A DNA stretch of 64,000 bases, from positions 1-64,000 of the forward strand of contig NZ_BMOP01000008.1 in the NCBI RefSeq assembly GCF_014647135.1, written 5' to 3'. The notes below the pieces were generated by a model. The model had not been told where the DNA came from, did not search any database, and saw only the letters and a list, made by a program, of their open reading frames with translations. Each line of letters begins with the position of its first letter. Positions within the stretch are counted from its first letter, which is position 1. Positions 26,801 through 36,348 of the stretch are shown here, piece after piece. The translations under genes and the position numbers were made by a program. This DNA is from Shewanella xiamenensis (GTDB lineage: Bacteria > Pseudomonadota > Gammaproteobacteria > Enterobacterales > Shewanellaceae).

Positions 26801-27036
26801 CCTTGATAGAAGGTGCGGTCATGCGGATACGTCCTAAAGCGATGACAGTTGCCACCATCTTCTTCGGCCTACTCCCCATTATGTGGGGCGCAGGTTCGGG
26901 TAACGATGTGATGCAAAAAATCGCCGCCCCAATGGTCGGTGGAATGGTGACAGCACCAATACTGTCGTTGTTTGTACTGCCGGCACTGTATCTTCTCATT
27001 TACTCGCGTAAATTAAAGCAAGACGCAGTTCACTGA
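23893..27036 (+). CDS. cusA: CusA-like heavy-metal efflux RND transporter
   Basis: An inner membrane proton-driven exporter of Cu(I)/Ag(I), 1047 residues, identical in length to E. coli CusA. Twelve membrane helices and two large periplasmic loops. The proton-relay helix carries GAVVDGAIVMIEN. The three-methionine metal site is conserved at exactly the E. coli numbers: M573 (LLYMPTALPGIS), M623 (PLTMLETT), M672 (RIDMLSTGIKTP). That supports Cu/Ag rather than Zn/Co/Ni specificity. GGAG lies upstream of the ATG. No outer membrane channel gene follows; a terminator does, so the CusC function must be encoded elsewhere. Confidence 0.96.
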   Translation: MLKYIIESSIRQRLMVLIIAIMVTVWGVQELRKTPLDALPDLSDVQVIIKTPYPGQAPKLVEEQVTYPLSTAMLAVPGAKTVRGFSMFGDSYVYVIFEDGTDIYWARSRVLEYLSQISSRLPQGVQPSLGPDASGVGWVFEYALVDRSGNLDLSQLKSLQDWYLKLELQSVAGVSEVATVGGMEQTYQIVLEPDNMAIYKLDIATVKEAIERANSEAGGSVVEMAEAEYMVRAKGYRQTLADFREIPLGITSPSGTALLLKDVATVRKGPAARRGIAELDGEGEVVGGIVVMRYGENALSTIDAVKAKLEELKTGLPEGVEIIPTYDRSQLIQKSVDNLFSKVIEEMLVVGLVCLLFLLHARSTLVAVITLPLSILIAFIVMNKMGVNANIMSLGGIAIAIGAVVDGAIVMIENLHKHLEHFKTEHQREPSVKEHWEIVSAASIEVGPALFFSLIIITLSFVPVFALEAQEGRLFAPLAYTKTFAMAAAALLSITLVPILMGYFIRGKIPSERSNPISRVLITLYQPSLKLVLKFPKVTLLIALMALASAWYPMTRMGSEFMPALEEGDLLYMPTALPGISASKAAEVLQQTDRLIKTVPEVARVFGKVGRAETATDPAPLTMLETTIMLKPHNEWREGMTLDGIINQLQQTVKVPGLTNAWVQPIKTRIDMLSTGIKTPVGIKITGADVNELQALGTKIEAILSKVPHTKSAYAERSGGGRYIDITPKLDVAARYGMSLQDIQDVVRYAIGGMDIGESVQGAERYPINLRYPRELRDNIEKLRELPVITKSGNYLPLRNLADIEITDGAPMLTSENGRLISWVFIDIEGTSIGEYINTAKQALNAELKMPPRYSYSFAGQYEYMQRVDAKLKQVIPMALGVIFILLMMTFGSTMQASMIMLSLPFALVGSTWLLYLLDYNISVAVAVGMIALAGVAAEFGVIMLVYLNNAIKHRQEKNLYHSVEDLKEALIEGAVMRIRPKAMTVATIFFGLLPIMWGAGSGNDVMQKIAAPMVGGMVTAPILSLFVLPALYLLIYSRKLKQDAVH

Positions 27037-27048
27037 TAGCACAGGCAT

Positions 27049-27087
27049 AAAAAATCCCCCAAACCATAATAGTCTGGGGGATTTTTA
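27049..27087. terminator. Terminator after cusA-like gene
   Basis: AAAATCCCCCA pairs with TGGGGGATTTT around a 13-base loop, with A and T runs on both sides; it serves both convergent genes. Confidence 0.85.
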
Positions 27088-27108
27088 TTCAACCGCATTT
27101 AAAAGGGG

Positions 27109-28683
27109 TTATTGAACCGTGTTAACAAACACAGGGTTAGAATAGAACCACAGGTCGTTATAGTTACGATCATTAATCTTGTTATACCAAGACTGTACCG
27201 ATTCACCTTCAGCTTGATTAATCACAGCTGACTTCAAAGGATTACCTCTTTCCGTCAGATTAGCTTGGTTATAATCTAAATTAGTCCCACGCAGACGGAA
27301 ATATTGATGCCGATCCGCGATAAAACTGTAACTCATACTGTAGTAGCCATCGGCATCTTTATGCCAGTCGGCACGAGTAAAGGTTTTAACGACTAAGGTT
27401 GAATCGTTTGTTTCTTTTCTGTAAGCCGCGGTCCCAGGCTCAGCACGCTGACCCACGTTACCCGCAATCAAGTCTATGTGGTTTACACCAGGGTTAATTC
27501 CAGCATAAATTTCATTACCTATATCGGACTCTTTATTATTCAACGCCGGACTTTTAAAGCGGATAGTGAGTGTTAACTTATCGCCAGGTTTAGCCACTAA
27601 AGTTTGTCCCATGGTAACGCTATTCTTATTGCCATTTTCAAGCTTAAAATCCAAGGCATCGATCAAATCACCAAACACAGAAAAGCTATTACCCGAGCGT
27701 AATCCCTTCAAAAGCGCTGTAGTATCTTTGCCATCGACCCAAGTGTAACTTTTCGCATATTCACCGGGATAATAACTACTAGCGTAGGGAGTACGTGTTT
27801 TGAAGTGGATATCCGAGTTACCCATGTTCCAAATTCGACGACCTTCACCCAATAATGCATCCCACCAGCCACCGACCTCAGCAACAACCGGATCGACGCC
27901 GCCGTACACTCCACTACTACGCTCACCATAGTCACCACGGTTACCACTGAACTGGCCACCGACAAGACCTTCAACCATAAAGAAAACATTCGGAGCAACA
28001 TCGTTCAGCTCTCTAACATCTTGAATCGTATAACTGGATAAATAACGGCGAGGATGATTTAGCATCCCGTAGCTGCTGTCTGGATAATGAGTCTCTAACC
28101 ACTTCAAAGCAGCAATAGCATCCTCATGAGTCTTATTTTGACGGGTATCCCCCGCAGCCGTCCATGCAGCAACATCTTTGGGATCAAAGTTCGTGATATC
28201 ATTTTTACTGCTAAATCTGTACTCAAAGGTCTTAACCGCAGACAGAACTTTGGCTTCATCACCTAAAATACCAATGTTAAAGTGCTCATGGGTTGGCATA
28301 TCCCACTCAAAACTTGAATAAGCAATCTTGCCCTCATAGTTAGGCATGTTCTTCTTTAAACCGGGAATTTCATACTGAGTTAACGCATCGTAAAATAGTA
28401 ATCCACCGACGTCGTTATCATCATTATCTTGACTGTTGTTACGCATATGATTTGATAATGAAACATAGTCTAAACCGAAGTCACCAAAGGCCCATTTCAG
28501 AATATCAGACTGGGTTTCACGAGCATCCTGCGAAACCGCAGTGTGAACGTGTAAGTCACCTTTTAGCCAACGCCCACTGGGCTCAATGGGTGTAGGATCA
28601 GTCTTATCAGAGTCAGAATTACAACCAGATAGCACTACTAGAGACGATAATAAAACAACATTGAGATTTATGACCTTATGCAT
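27109..28683 (-). CDS. PHP-domain lipoprotein (putative phosphoesterase)
   Basis: A 524-residue predicted lipoprotein: lipobox LSGC with C21, an acidic linker, then a PHP-type metal-dependent phosphoesterase domain starting KGDLHVHTAVSQDA, with further candidate ligands in SLSNHM, MLNHPR and NMGNSDIHFKT. The PHP superfamily includes DNA polymerase and histidinol-phosphatase hydrolases; exported forms are poorly studied. The ATG at 28683, with AGAGG upstream, starts the lipoprotein leader directly; the longer frame from 28743 adds 20 residues without support. Substrate unknown; it could act on phosphate esters or nucleotides at the cell surface. Divergent from the secreted RNase T2 gene. Confidence 0.8.
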   Translation of the reverse strand: MHKVINLNVVLLSSLVVLSGCNSDSDKTDPTPIEPSGRWLKGDLHVHTAVSQDARETQSDILKWAFGDFGLDYVSLSNHMRNNSQDNDDNDVGGLLFYDALTQYEIPGLKKNMPNYEGKIAYSSFEWDMPTHEHFNIGILGDEAKVLSAVKTFEYRFSSKNDITNFDPKDVAAWTAAGDTRQNKTHEDAIAALKWLETHYPDSSYGMLNHPRRYLSSYTIQDVRELNDVAPNVFFMVEGLVGGQFSGNRGDYGERSSGVYGGVDPVVAEVGGWWDALLGEGRRIWNMGNSDIHFKTRTPYASSYYPGEYAKSYTWVDGKDTTALLKGLRSGNSFSVFGDLIDALDFKLENGNKNSVTMGQTLVAKPGDKLTLTIRFKSPALNNKESDIGNEIYAGINPGVNHIDLIAGNVGQRAEPGTAAYRKETNDSTLVVKTFTRADWHKDADGYYSMSYSFIADRHQYFRLRGTNLDYNQANLTERGNPLKSAVINQAEGESVQSWYNKINDRNYNDLWFYSNPVFVNTVQ

Positions 28684-28872
28684 GAATAACCTCTTTATAT
28701 TCAAAAGTTTTAGCAATAAAACCCAAATATAAGTCGAATGCATGACACCCTAATGACACTGATGTTTGCGATCCATAAAATAAGCCTCTCAGTTTACAAC
28801 GCTTATATGTACCATTAACGCAGCGCACCACAGAATTGACTCGACTCACTGCTGTAGAAAGGATGCCATCAC

Positions 28873-30042
28873 ATGACTAAGCCATCTTGTTTAATTATCA
28901 GCCAAATATGGCCACAAAGACTTTTCCTTAAAAAACGATTACATGTTTTACTCGCTTCGTTCAGTTTATGCTCTGCACTAATCATGTCAGCAGCACCCGC
29001 ATATGCCATCCCCGCCACAGGGGAGTTTATTGCCAATAAACGCTGTGAATTGTTTCAGTCTAAAAATAAACAAACCAATCCCGATGATTGGCAGAGCAAT
29101 ATCGGTGAACGTTATCCCGTTACGGAGATTTTAGGAAACAGCGTCAATCCTGACTGGATTCGCGTCCGCACCAATGCCATCAGTTCACCGTTACGCTGGA
29201 TTAAAGGTGATTGTGGACAATACAATACCAATGTAGCGGCGGCAGAGACTTATCAGCCAAACTCAACCAAAGAGCCTACGCAAACCACTACAGCCTCTGA
29301 TATCAAAGCCATCAATCGTGAAAGCCTAAAAGAACGAGGTACGCCGGAGAAACGCCAAGGCCATGTGTGTCAAATCGAGGATAATTACGACTCCCATGTG
29401 CTTGCCTTAAGTTGGCAAAGCACCTTTTGTGAACTCTATGGCAGTCGTAAAGCAGAATGCCGCGCCTTAAGCCAAACCAGTGATGCGCCTCAATGGCAAC
29501 ACTTTAGCCTGCATGGCCTCTGGCCTAATCGCCAGCAATGTGGCACTCGTTACGGCTTTTGCAGCAGCGTAAAACAACAACCAAGTGATTTTTGCGATTA
29601 TCCTGAAGTACCACTCAATGCCTCTGTGCAAAAGAATCTGGAAGAAGTGATGCCAAGTGCTCGCTACGGCACCTGTTTAGAACGCCATGAATGGTGGAAG
29701 CACGGTACCTGTCGCAATCAAGACCCCAATGACTATTTTTTACTGGCGACTCAGCTGACGCAGGAAGTCAATGCCTCGACATGGGTACAACAATTTATCC
29801 ATGAAAGAATTGGTAAAAAAGTCACACAACAAGAGTTGAATCAAAGCTTTGATACTAGCTTCGGTAAAGGTGCACACACTAAGATCACGCTTGATTGCGC
29901 CAAGGGACTCTTAAGCGAAATCCGGATTAATCTTCCACAAGAGATCAAGCTATCAGACTCAATTCCGAGCCTACTTGCTAAAGCACCCAAGGCGAAAAAG
30001 ACTAACTGTCCGGACCCACTCTCTATCGACAAACCAAACTAA
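28873..30042 (+). CDS. Secreted RNase T2 family ribonuclease with N-terminal extension
   Basis: A periplasmic or secreted RNase I-like enzyme that cleaves RNA to 2',3'-cyclic phosphates. Both catalytic motifs are present: CAS1 FSLHGLWPN with H214 and CAS2 EWWKHGTC with H277. The 389 residues exceed the 268 of E. coli RNase I because a signal peptide (about 20-45) is followed by ~100 extra residues (GEFIANKRCELFQ to WIKGDCG) that look like a small SH3-like or bacterial surface domain, then a linker. AGGAT sits 8-12 bases before the ATG. It may scavenge RNA for phosphorus and nucleosides. Confidence 0.93.
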   Translation: MTKPSCLIISQIWPQRLFLKKRLHVLLASFSLCSALIMSAAPAYAIPATGEFIANKRCELFQSKNKQTNPDDWQSNIGERYPVTEILGNSVNPDWIRVRTNAISSPLRWIKGDCGQYNTNVAAAETYQPNSTKEPTQTTTASDIKAINRESLKERGTPEKRQGHVCQIEDNYDSHVLALSWQSTFCELYGSRKAECRALSQTSDAPQWQHFSLHGLWPNRQQCGTRYGFCSSVKQQPSDFCDYPEVPLNASVQKNLEEVMPSARYGTCLERHEWWKHGTCRNQDPNDYFLLATQLTQEVNASTWVQQFIHERIGKKVTQQELNQSFDTSFGKGAHTKITLDCAKGLLSEIRINLPQEIKLSDSIPSLLAKAPKAKKTNCPDPLSIDKPN

Positions 30043-30173
30043 CTTAACCTGAACTTGGGGTAACGAGTGTCGAAAAAATCTAAATTTAACAAACCAAGAT
30101 AATGCCATAAACTATTGTTTTTAAAATACAATTTCTTATGACTGAATGCGCAGATTTTTGTGCATATCAAGGC

Positions 30174-30213
30174 GCTCTGTCGTATGCCATAGCGAGCTAT
30201 GGTTAGACAGAGC
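30174..30213. repeat. Two-tier palindromic hairpin element
   Basis: GCTCTGT (30174-30180) pairs with ACAGAGC (30207-30213), and inside it CCATAGC (30187-30193) with GCTATGG (30196-30202) across a 3-base loop. No U-tract follows. It looks like a small dispersed palindromic repeat or an mRNA 3' hairpin between the convergent RNase and VOC genes. Confidence 0.5.
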
Positions 30214-30275
30214 AACGCAGAGAGGCCCGAAAAGATGCCTATTCAGCGGCGCTACTTATCCCTGCTCAGGTTAAC

Positions 30276-31058
30276 TTATTGGTTTTCATTTTGGGATAGG
30301 TGTATTACCGCGAAAGTAGCACCTTGGGCGTCAGCAATAACCGCAAAACGTCCCACATCAGGGATATCGCTTGGCGGCACGCATAGCTGTGCGCCCAGCC
30401 CCTGCGCCTTAGCGGCAAAAGCATCACAATCCGCCACCACAAAATAAGGCATCCAATGGGCGGGGATCTCGCCCCATTCCGGCATCATTTTCATCATGCC
30501 CCCCATAGACTGACCATCAATTTGCCACTCGGTGTAATCGATGCCGGGCACATGACTGGGGAGCGCGGTCCAAGGAAACACTTGAGTGTAAAAACTGGCT
30601 TCGGCGCTAGGTTCACGGCAAGCCAGCTCCACCCAACACAGGGTATTTTCTTCACCTTGGCGACGTGAGCCCGAGTGATTTTTCGCTTGCCACAGGGCAA
30701 AGCGCGCGCCTTCGGGATCGCTCACCTGCGCCATCACACCCGCATCACCCACCACATGCGGTCCCATGTGTAATTGCCCACCCGCAGCCAGGATGGCGGC
30801 AACCGTCGCTTCGATATCCTTAACCGCAAAATAAATCCGCCAATGGCTAGGGATCTGTGGTTCCGACTCAGGGATTTGATACATGGCCCCTAAATCGTCC
30901 CCCTCCAGATTGAACAGCGAGAAATGACCATTAGGAATTGCCATTTCCACCGCATTCCAACCAAACAGCGCATGGTAAAAACCCTCTGCACCCTGCCAGT
31001 CATGGCTCGCCAATTCAACCCAACAGGCCTGTCCCTGTGCGTACTGAGTAATCCTCAT
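30276..31058 (-). CDS. Two-domain VOC (glyoxalase/bleomycin-resistance-like) protein
   Basis: A 260-residue cytoplasmic protein with two vicinal-oxygen-chelate domains in tandem (about 1-120 and 130-258). Each starts with a CWVEL pattern (GQACWVELASHDW; NTLCWVELACREPS) and contains FYHALFGW or FYTQVFPW. Such tandem VOC proteins are common in actinobacteria and proteobacteria, but their substrates are mostly unknown; they may be lyases or dioxygenase-like enzymes. The ATG at 31058 has GGAG six bases upstream; a TTG at 31070 is rejected. It appears to be a single-gene unit. Confidence 0.9.
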   Translation of the reverse strand: MRITQYAQGQACWVELASHDWQGAEGFYHALFGWNAVEMAIPNGHFSLFNLEGDDLGAMYQIPESEPQIPSHWRIYFAVKDIEATVAAILAAGGQLHMGPHVVGDAGVMAQVSDPEGARFALWQAKNHSGSRRQGEENTLCWVELACREPSAEASFYTQVFPWTALPSHVPGIDYTEWQIDGQSMGGMMKMMPEWGEIPAHWMPYFVVADCDAFAAKAQGLGAQLCVPPSDIPDVGRFAVIADAQGATFAVIHLSQNENQ

Positions 31059-31149
31059 TGCAGACTCCAATCAAACAGATAATGTGTTCGAGTTAAGCTG
31101 GAGTTTATGCAACTGTCCAGTTTTGGCGGTAAAAAGATGAATACAAAGA

Positions 31150-31173
31150 AAAAGCCCTCTATTTGAGGGCTTG
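31150..31173 (-). terminator. Terminator after aromatic amino-acid permease
   Basis: AAGCCCTC (31153-31160 region) pairs with GAGGGCTT; read on the minus strand it is followed by TTTTTC, about 20 bases after the permease stop. Confidence 0.8.
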
Positions 31174-31190
31174 ATTTGCGAGCGAAATAC

Positions 31191-32447
31191 TTAGGAGAAC
31201 TGTGGTAATAAATTCGCCATCGCGAGTAGATGACAAGCACCCGTCACGACACCAAACAACACCACAAGGATAATTAACGGCGTGCCACCAAAGACCCTAA
31301 AACCTTGATGATTAGGGAAGAGTTGTCTCGACTTGTAGGCCATCAGCGCTGGCACGATAACAGCCCATACGGTTGCCGCTAAGGCTGCAAATCCAATGGC
31401 AATTAAAAAGCCATCGGGAAACAGCAAACCAAATATGGTGGGCGGCACAAAGGTGACAATCGCCGTTTTCATCCGGCCAGAGCGCGTATCGTCGAATCCG
31501 AATAAATCGGCCAAATAATCGAATAAACCTAAGGTCACACCGAGGAAAGAAGACGCCACAGCTAAATTAGCAAATAGGGTTAACATGCTGTTTAACCAGC
31601 TACTTTCCATTACTTTCGACAAGGCGCCGACTAACACACCCATATTGCCACCCTGGGCAATAATCTCACTAAACTGGCTGCGGGGAATATTGCCCATAGT
31701 GGCGACCAACCAGCAGGCATAAATAATCAGCGCGATAAAAGTCCCGACAAAAATAGCTTTGAAAATGGTCGATGAATCTTTGCCATAATACTTCACCAGA
31801 CTCGGCACATTTCCATGGTAACCAAAACTGGCTAGACCAAATGGCAAAGCCGCCCACAGATAAGGCATAAAGCTTTGCTTTCCATCCGGTTCGAGCAACT
31901 TAGTCACATCGATTTCGATCAGCAAATTACCAATCGCGAGGAAGAAAGTAATAATCATCCCGCCGAGCATAATCGTCGTAATACGATCCACCGCCTTGGT
32001 ACTGATCAACACGATACAGGCGAGCACGACAGCAAATACTAATCCGGCGACACTTTGAGGCAGCTCAATCCCCATACCTTGGAGGCTATGGTTAACAATC
32101 GAGCCACCGCCACTGATGTAGGCGTAGGTTAAGATGTAGAGCACGAAGGCAATGGACACCCCATTCACGATGCGCCAAAACTGGCCCAGGGTTTCCTTGG
32201 TCAGGGTATCGAAACTCGCCCCCGGCTCGAAATGCAGGTTGGTTTCGAGCAGTAACAGTCCCGACATCAACATGCAAAACCAAATACCGAGTAACATCAG
32301 TACCGAGTAACCAAACCACATGCCAGCGCCCACGACAGGCAAAGAAAACATCCCCGCCCCTACTGTGGTACCGGCAATAATCATGGCACCACCGAGCAAA
32401 GACTTGCCCACCGGCTTATTCTTCGCCGCATTCATATGGTTAGCCAT
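31191..32447 (-). CDS. Aromatic amino-acid permease (Mtr/TyrP/TnaB family)
   Basis: An inner membrane proton symporter of the HAAAP family, 418 residues with about 11 membrane helices. The first helix carries GGAMIIAGTTVGAGMFSLP, typical of Mtr, TnaB and TyrP. Other hallmarks are PFGLASFGYHGNVPSLVKYY and ASSFLGVTLGLFDYLADLFG. Tryptophan and tyrosine are the expected substrates; the sequence alone does not decide. Its ATG overlaps the plsB stop by one base (TAATG), so it is translationally coupled to plsB. An ATG four codons later is an alternative start. Confidence 0.9.
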   Translation of the reverse strand: MANHMNAAKNKPVGKSLLGGAMIIAGTTVGAGMFSLPVVGAGMWFGYSVLMLLGIWFCMLMSGLLLLETNLHFEPGASFDTLTKETLGQFWRIVNGVSIAFVLYILTYAYISGGGSIVNHSLQGMGIELPQSVAGLVFAVVLACIVLISTKAVDRITTIMLGGMIITFFLAIGNLLIEIDVTKLLEPDGKQSFMPYLWAALPFGLASFGYHGNVPSLVKYYGKDSSTIFKAIFVGTFIALIIYACWLVATMGNIPRSQFSEIIAQGGNMGVLVGALSKVMESSWLNSMLTLFANLAVASSFLGVTLGLFDYLADLFGFDDTRSGRMKTAIVTFVPPTIFGLLFPDGFLIAIGFAALAATVWAVIVPALMAYKSRQLFPNHQGFRVFGGTPLIILVVLFGVVTGACHLLAMANLLPQFS

Positions 32448-34870
32448 TAAGCGATATGCTCCGCGGTCACGCTGGCGACAATCGTCTGCCTTACAGAGGC
32501 TCTGAGTAAGCTATTAGCTTGATCGCGAATGCGCTCAACATCAGATTTATCTTCCTTACCAGAGAAATAACCCAACTCTTTTAGCTTAACACTCAAGGTG
32601 TTATAGAGTTTCTTATCGTAAAATTCTGGTGCGGTAATTCCATGCAGCGCCCCTAAACGTTGGGCAAGCAGATGGCTTTCAGACTCGAGATCCGAACGCT
32701 CCATCTTAGGTCTGTGGGCCAGCAGATTGAAGATAATGGCATAGCGTTGCAAGGTCTCACTAACGCTGCCAGCCAACAATAACATTTGGCAGGTGTGCTC
32801 TGTCACAACCGACAACATATCGCTTTCCTGCACTAGACCTTGCTCAATAAACAGCTCAAGCACTTGATTCACATAGCTTGGGAGATCTTTGATCCCCATA
32901 AACAATTCCGCCTTCAATAACGGATAAAAGTCGTTCACTATCCCAAGGATTTGCGCTCTTGAAATCTGTTTATTATTGATTAAACAGCTGGCAATTAATG
33001 ACGGAATAATAAATAAGTGAATGATATTATTGCGATAGTATGTCATTGACGTCGCTTGTTTTTCATCAATTGACACTATCTCACCCAAAGGATCGGCATT
33101 GATGGAGAACTTGTTAAGCTCTAATCCTTGTTGTACTAAGTGCTTGCCATCACCTTCGGCAACCGACGTAAACGACGTGTAAGGCACACGCTTAAGCAAG
33201 GTCAGGTATAAATCTAACTGACGCTCGAGCAAACAACGCTCTAAGGCATTTTGCTCTGACGCCAACAACACTAAACTGGTCAAGGTAATAGAGCTGGCGG
33301 CAGCGGCGTCGTTAATCCGCGTCATCACCCGATTTGCTAACACGTTCACCGCAGGAGTTAACCAAGTCGGTTTTTGCTCAGGATCATCAGCCACTTCACT
33401 GCGCCAGTTTGGTGCCGTTTCATTCAAGAAGTTCTGCAATGTAATCGGCTCACCAAAGTTGACATAACCTTGGCCAAAATTACCTAATTTACGAATAGCA
33501 CCAAAGACTTGCCATACAGATTCTTTCTGTTTTTTCTTACCGCTTAGCTCTTTGTGATAGGTCGCCACTTCCATCACGTGATCGTAGCCTAAATACACAG
33601 GCACTAAGGTGACTGGGCGTTCGATACCACGCAGCACACTGTTGATCGTCATAGCGATCATGCCCGTTTTAGGCGCCAATAGACGACCGGTACGAGAACG
33701 GCCACCTTCAGAGAAATACTCAACCGAATATCCCTTAGCAAACAGCTGATCGAGGTACTCACGGAACACGGCCGTATAGAGTTTGTTGCCGTTAAAACTA
33801 CGGCGAATAAAGAAAGCCCCGCCACGGCGGAACAGCGGCCCCGCAGGCCAGAAGTTTAGGTTGATACCCGCAGCAATATGCGGTGGCACCATACCTTGGT
33901 AATACAGAATGTAAGATAACAGCAGGTAATCCATATGGCTGCGATGGCAGGGCACATACACAATCTCATGACCATCGTGGTGTAACTGCCGAATATGCTC
34001 GGCACCTTTGATGTTAATACCGCTGTAGAGCTTGTTCCATAACCACGTTAAAAAGCGCTCAGCAATACGTACGAGACTATCGGAATAATTCGCCGCAATT
34101 TCATCAAGATATTCAATTGCTGTTTCACGCGCTTGGGTTTCAGAAATCTTCTTGCTCGCGGCTTCTTCCTGAATCGCCTTGCGTAAGGATTCAGATTTCA
34201 GCAAGGAATGGAATAACGCCTGACGATTAGGCAACACAGGCCCCGTCATCACCTTACGTTGGCGGCGGAAATGCACTCTCGCTACTCGAGCCAATTTATG
34301 GGCAATGCCCATATCGGTACCATGTTCGTCGGCCATGTAACGCAGCGATACCGCATTAGAAAATTGCACAAAGTTATGACGACCTAAAAATAGGATCATC
34401 AAGCACTTACGTAACCAAGTAGGGTTCTCGCGCTCAAGCACTGCCGCCTTCATGGTGTCGTCTTCTTTACCCGGAGTACGACCCCAATACAGACTCACAG
34501 GCACCAGCTGTATATCTAACTCTGGCTTTTCCTTATGGACGGCCAACAAACGCATAAAACATTCGAGGAATGGCTCATTGCTGGCGCGTTCACCAAATAA
34601 GGGCTTACGACCTTCAAGGCATACCACCCGTGGCGCCACAACGCCATTCACCACCAGCGGCTCGTAAGGGCTTGGCAAACCAAGTTTCGTGGTGATCTCG
34701 CTTAACGCAGCAATATCACTCAGGGATTCTGTTTTCATTACATAAGCAAGCGGTCTGGAGGCATCCAGATTCAGATCGGCAAAGGGATCCTGTGGCACAA
34801 CAATAGTGTGCACTAAGTGCTTTTGGATCCAACGTAATGATTTCAACCAAAGAGAGTCTTGTTTAGGCAT
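32447..34870 (-). CDS. plsB: Glycerol-3-phosphate 1-O-acyltransferase PlsB
   Basis: The inner-membrane enzyme that makes lysophosphatidic acid from glycerol-3-phosphate and acyl-ACP/acyl-CoA, the first step of phospholipid synthesis. It has 807 residues, matching E. coli (807). The catalytic HX4D motif is HRSHMD with H309 and D314; the substrate motif is [15 protein letters not shown]-terminal half of ~350 residues follows, as in all long PlsB proteins. Divergent from lexA across 285 bases, the same neighbourhood as in E. coli, where plsB lies near lexA. Confidence 0.97.
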   Translation of the reverse strand: MPKQDSLWLKSLRWIQKHLVHTIVVPQDPFADLNLDASRPLAYVMKTESLSDIAALSEITTKLGLPSPYEPLVVNGVVAPRVVCLEGRKPLFGERASNEPFLECFMRLLAVHKEKPELDIQLVPVSLYWGRTPGKEDDTMKAAVLERENPTWLRKCLMILFLGRHNFVQFSNAVSLRYMADEHGTDMGIAHKLARVARVHFRRQRKVMTGPVLPNRQALFHSLLKSESLRKAIQEEAASKKISETQARETAIEYLDEIAANYSDSLVRIAERFLTWLWNKLYSGINIKGAEHIRQLHHDGHEIVYVPCHRSHMDYLLLSYILYYQGMVPPHIAAGINLNFWPAGPLFRRGGAFFIRRSFNGNKLYTAVFREYLDQLFAKGYSVEYFSEGGRSRTGRLLAPKTGMIAMTINSVLRGIERPVTLVPVYLGYDHVMEVATYHKELSGKKKQKESVWQVFGAIRKLGNFGQGYVNFGEPITLQNFLNETAPNWRSEVADDPEQKPTWLTPAVNVLANRVMTRINDAAAASSITLTSLVLLASEQNALERCLLERQLDLYLTLLKRVPYTSFTSVAEGDGKHLVQQGLELNKFSINADPLGEIVSIDEKQATSMTYYRNNIIHLFIIPSLIASCLINNKQISRAQILGIVNDFYPLLKAELFMGIKDLPSYVNQVLELFIEQGLVQESDMLSVVTEHTCQMLLLAGSVSETLQRYAIIFNLLAHRPKMERSDLESESHLLAQRLGALHGITAPEFYDKKLYNTLSVKLKELGYFSGKEDKSDVERIRDQANSLLRASVRQTIVASVTAEHIA

Positions 34871-35095
34871 TATTCTTATGCAATGTAAGTACGTTCATTA
34901 GCCCCATAGAATACCAGATTCTAGAGAATATACCCAAACAACCTAAAGATGCAGGATTCAGCGGCTGATTTTAATGACTTAGTAACGCACTTTAGGCAAC
35001 GCCATTTATTGCTACCGTGCAAATGGCATTCACCCCATAGATGACGATTACGGTTATTTGCAGATCTAGCTGACCAAGTTAAAAGTGGTTAATAC

Positions 35096-35147
35096 TTGCA
35101 CTACCAATAATACTGTATATACTAACAGTAACTGTATAGAAAAACAG
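35096..35147 (+). promoter_or_regulatory. lexA promoter with two LexA (SOS) boxes
   Basis: Two perfect CTGT-N8-ACAG boxes: 35113-35128 (spacer ATATACTA) and 35132-35147 (spacer ATAGAAAA). A promoter TTGCAC (35096-35101), 16 bases, TATACT (35118-35123) overlaps the first box, so LexA binding would block RNA polymerase. The tandem arrangement mirrors the autoregulated lexA of E. coli. Confidence 0.92.
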
Positions 35148-35155
35148 GAAAGACC

Positions 35156-35776
35156 ATGAGACCGTTGACGCCACGCCAAGCCGAAATTTTAGAGCTGATT
35201 AAACGTAATATTGCCGAGACTGGCATGCCACCCACTCGGGCCGAAATTGCCACCCGTTTGGGTTTTAAAAGTGCAAATGCCGCAGAAGAACACCTTAAGG
35301 CATTGGCGAAAAAAGGCTGCATCGAGATCATGCCTGGTACTTCCCGCGGGATCCGTCTCCCTGTAGAGGAAGAAGTTAACCGCGAAACAGGCTTACCACT
35401 AATTGGCCAAGTGGCAGCGGGTGAACCGATTCTCGCCCAAGAGCATGTCGAACAGTATTACCAAGTCGACCCCAGCATGTTCCACCCTGCTGCCGATTTC
35501 CTGCTGCGCGTAAAAGGCGACAGTATGAAGAATATCGGCATCCTTGAGGGTGACCTGCTTGCCGTTCATAAAGTACAACAAGCACGCAATGGACAAGTTG
35601 TTGTTGCTCGCGTTGATGATGATGTAACCGTAAAACGCTTTGAAAAAAAAGGTAATTTAGTCTACCTACATGCCGAGAATGAAGACTATTCACCGATTAA
35701 AGTCGATTTGAGTTTCCAAAGTCTAACAATTGAAGGGCTCGCCGTAGGGGTGATCCGCAATGGAGATTGGCTATGA
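35156..35776 (+). CDS. lexA: LexA, SOS repressor
   Basis: The repressor of the DNA damage response, 206 residues. The winged-helix N-terminal domain has [27 protein letters not shown]; the C-terminal S24 domain has the self-cleavage bond A88-G89 (QVAAGEP), nucleophile S123 (GDSMKNIG) and general base K160 (VTVKRF). RecA filaments trigger cleavage. AGGAAAG precedes the ATG. The sulA start overlaps its stop codon, making lexA-sulA one SOS operon. Confidence 0.98.
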   Translation: MRPLTPRQAEILELIKRNIAETGMPPTRAEIATRLGFKSANAAEEHLKALAKKGCIEIMPGTSRGIRLPVEEEVNRETGLPLIGQVAAGEPILAQEHVEQYYQVDPSMFHPAADFLLRVKGDSMKNIGILEGDLLAVHKVQQARNGQVVVARVDDDVTVKRFEKKGNLVYLHAENEDYSPIKVDLSFQSLTIEGLAVGVIRNGDWL

Positions 35777-36285
35777 ACAAACTATTAGGTAATGCCCCGC
35801 GTCACCCCGGTTTATGGCTCGATACGGTTCGAGATACAGAGACCGACTGGCAGCATACATCAATAGTCACTATGCCAACTCAGAGCCAAGGGCGCCAAGA
35901 GCTGACACAGCTGAGCAAACAACTTGCCCAACTGAGCCAACAGGGAAGATGGATAGTGCTCATCAACCCACCTAGTATTGGCTACAAGCAGCTATTAGCA
36001 AACGCAGGTGTGCGTATGGATCGCGTACTATTGGTTCACGCAAAAGATGAGGTCGAAACCCTTTGGGCGATGGAAAAAGCCTTAACCAGTGGCACATCTA
36101 GCGCAGTGATTACTTGGATTAACGCCCTAGATACTCGCGATAATCGTCGCCTACAAATTGTAGCAAAGAGCGCACGTGCAATGGGAATCGTGCTCGAAGG
36201 TACAACAATTGACTTGCCTTCAGATGCCAATCTCACACAATCGGCTAAATTTACTCAACCCGCATTTTTCAGCTCTGTTCATTAA
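35773..36285 (+). CDS. sulA: SulA-family SOS cell division inhibitor
   Basis: A 170-residue inhibitor that binds FtsZ and delays septation while DNA damage is repaired. The family pattern [11 protein letters not shown], then [14 protein letters not shown] and [15 protein letters not shown] is visible; it keeps the RecA-like fold without ATP motifs. The ATG at 35773 overlaps the lexA stop (ATGA) and has GGAG seven bases upstream, so expression follows lexA. The C-terminus lacks an obvious E. coli-like Lon signal (KIHSNLYH), so its turnover may differ. Followed by a strong terminator. Confidence 0.9.
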   Translation: MNKLLGNAPRHPGLWLDTVRDTETDWQHTSIVTMPTQSQGRQELTQLSKQLAQLSQQGRWIVLINPPSIGYKQLLANAGVRMDRVLLVHAKDEVETLWAMEKALTSGTSSAVITWINALDTRDNRRLQIVAKSARAMGIVLEGTTIDLPSDANLTQSAKFTQPAFFSSVH

Positions 36286-36318
36286 AAATTTTTCACACCG
36301 TATTTAGCCTTGAAAGCC

Positions 36319-36348
36319 GCCTCACCTGTGAATGTGAGGCTTTTTTTT
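36319..36348 (+). terminator. Terminator of lexA-sulA
   Basis: GCCTCAC (36319-36325), 8-base loop, GTGAGGC (36334-36340), then eight Ts. A textbook intrinsic terminator. Confidence 0.93.
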
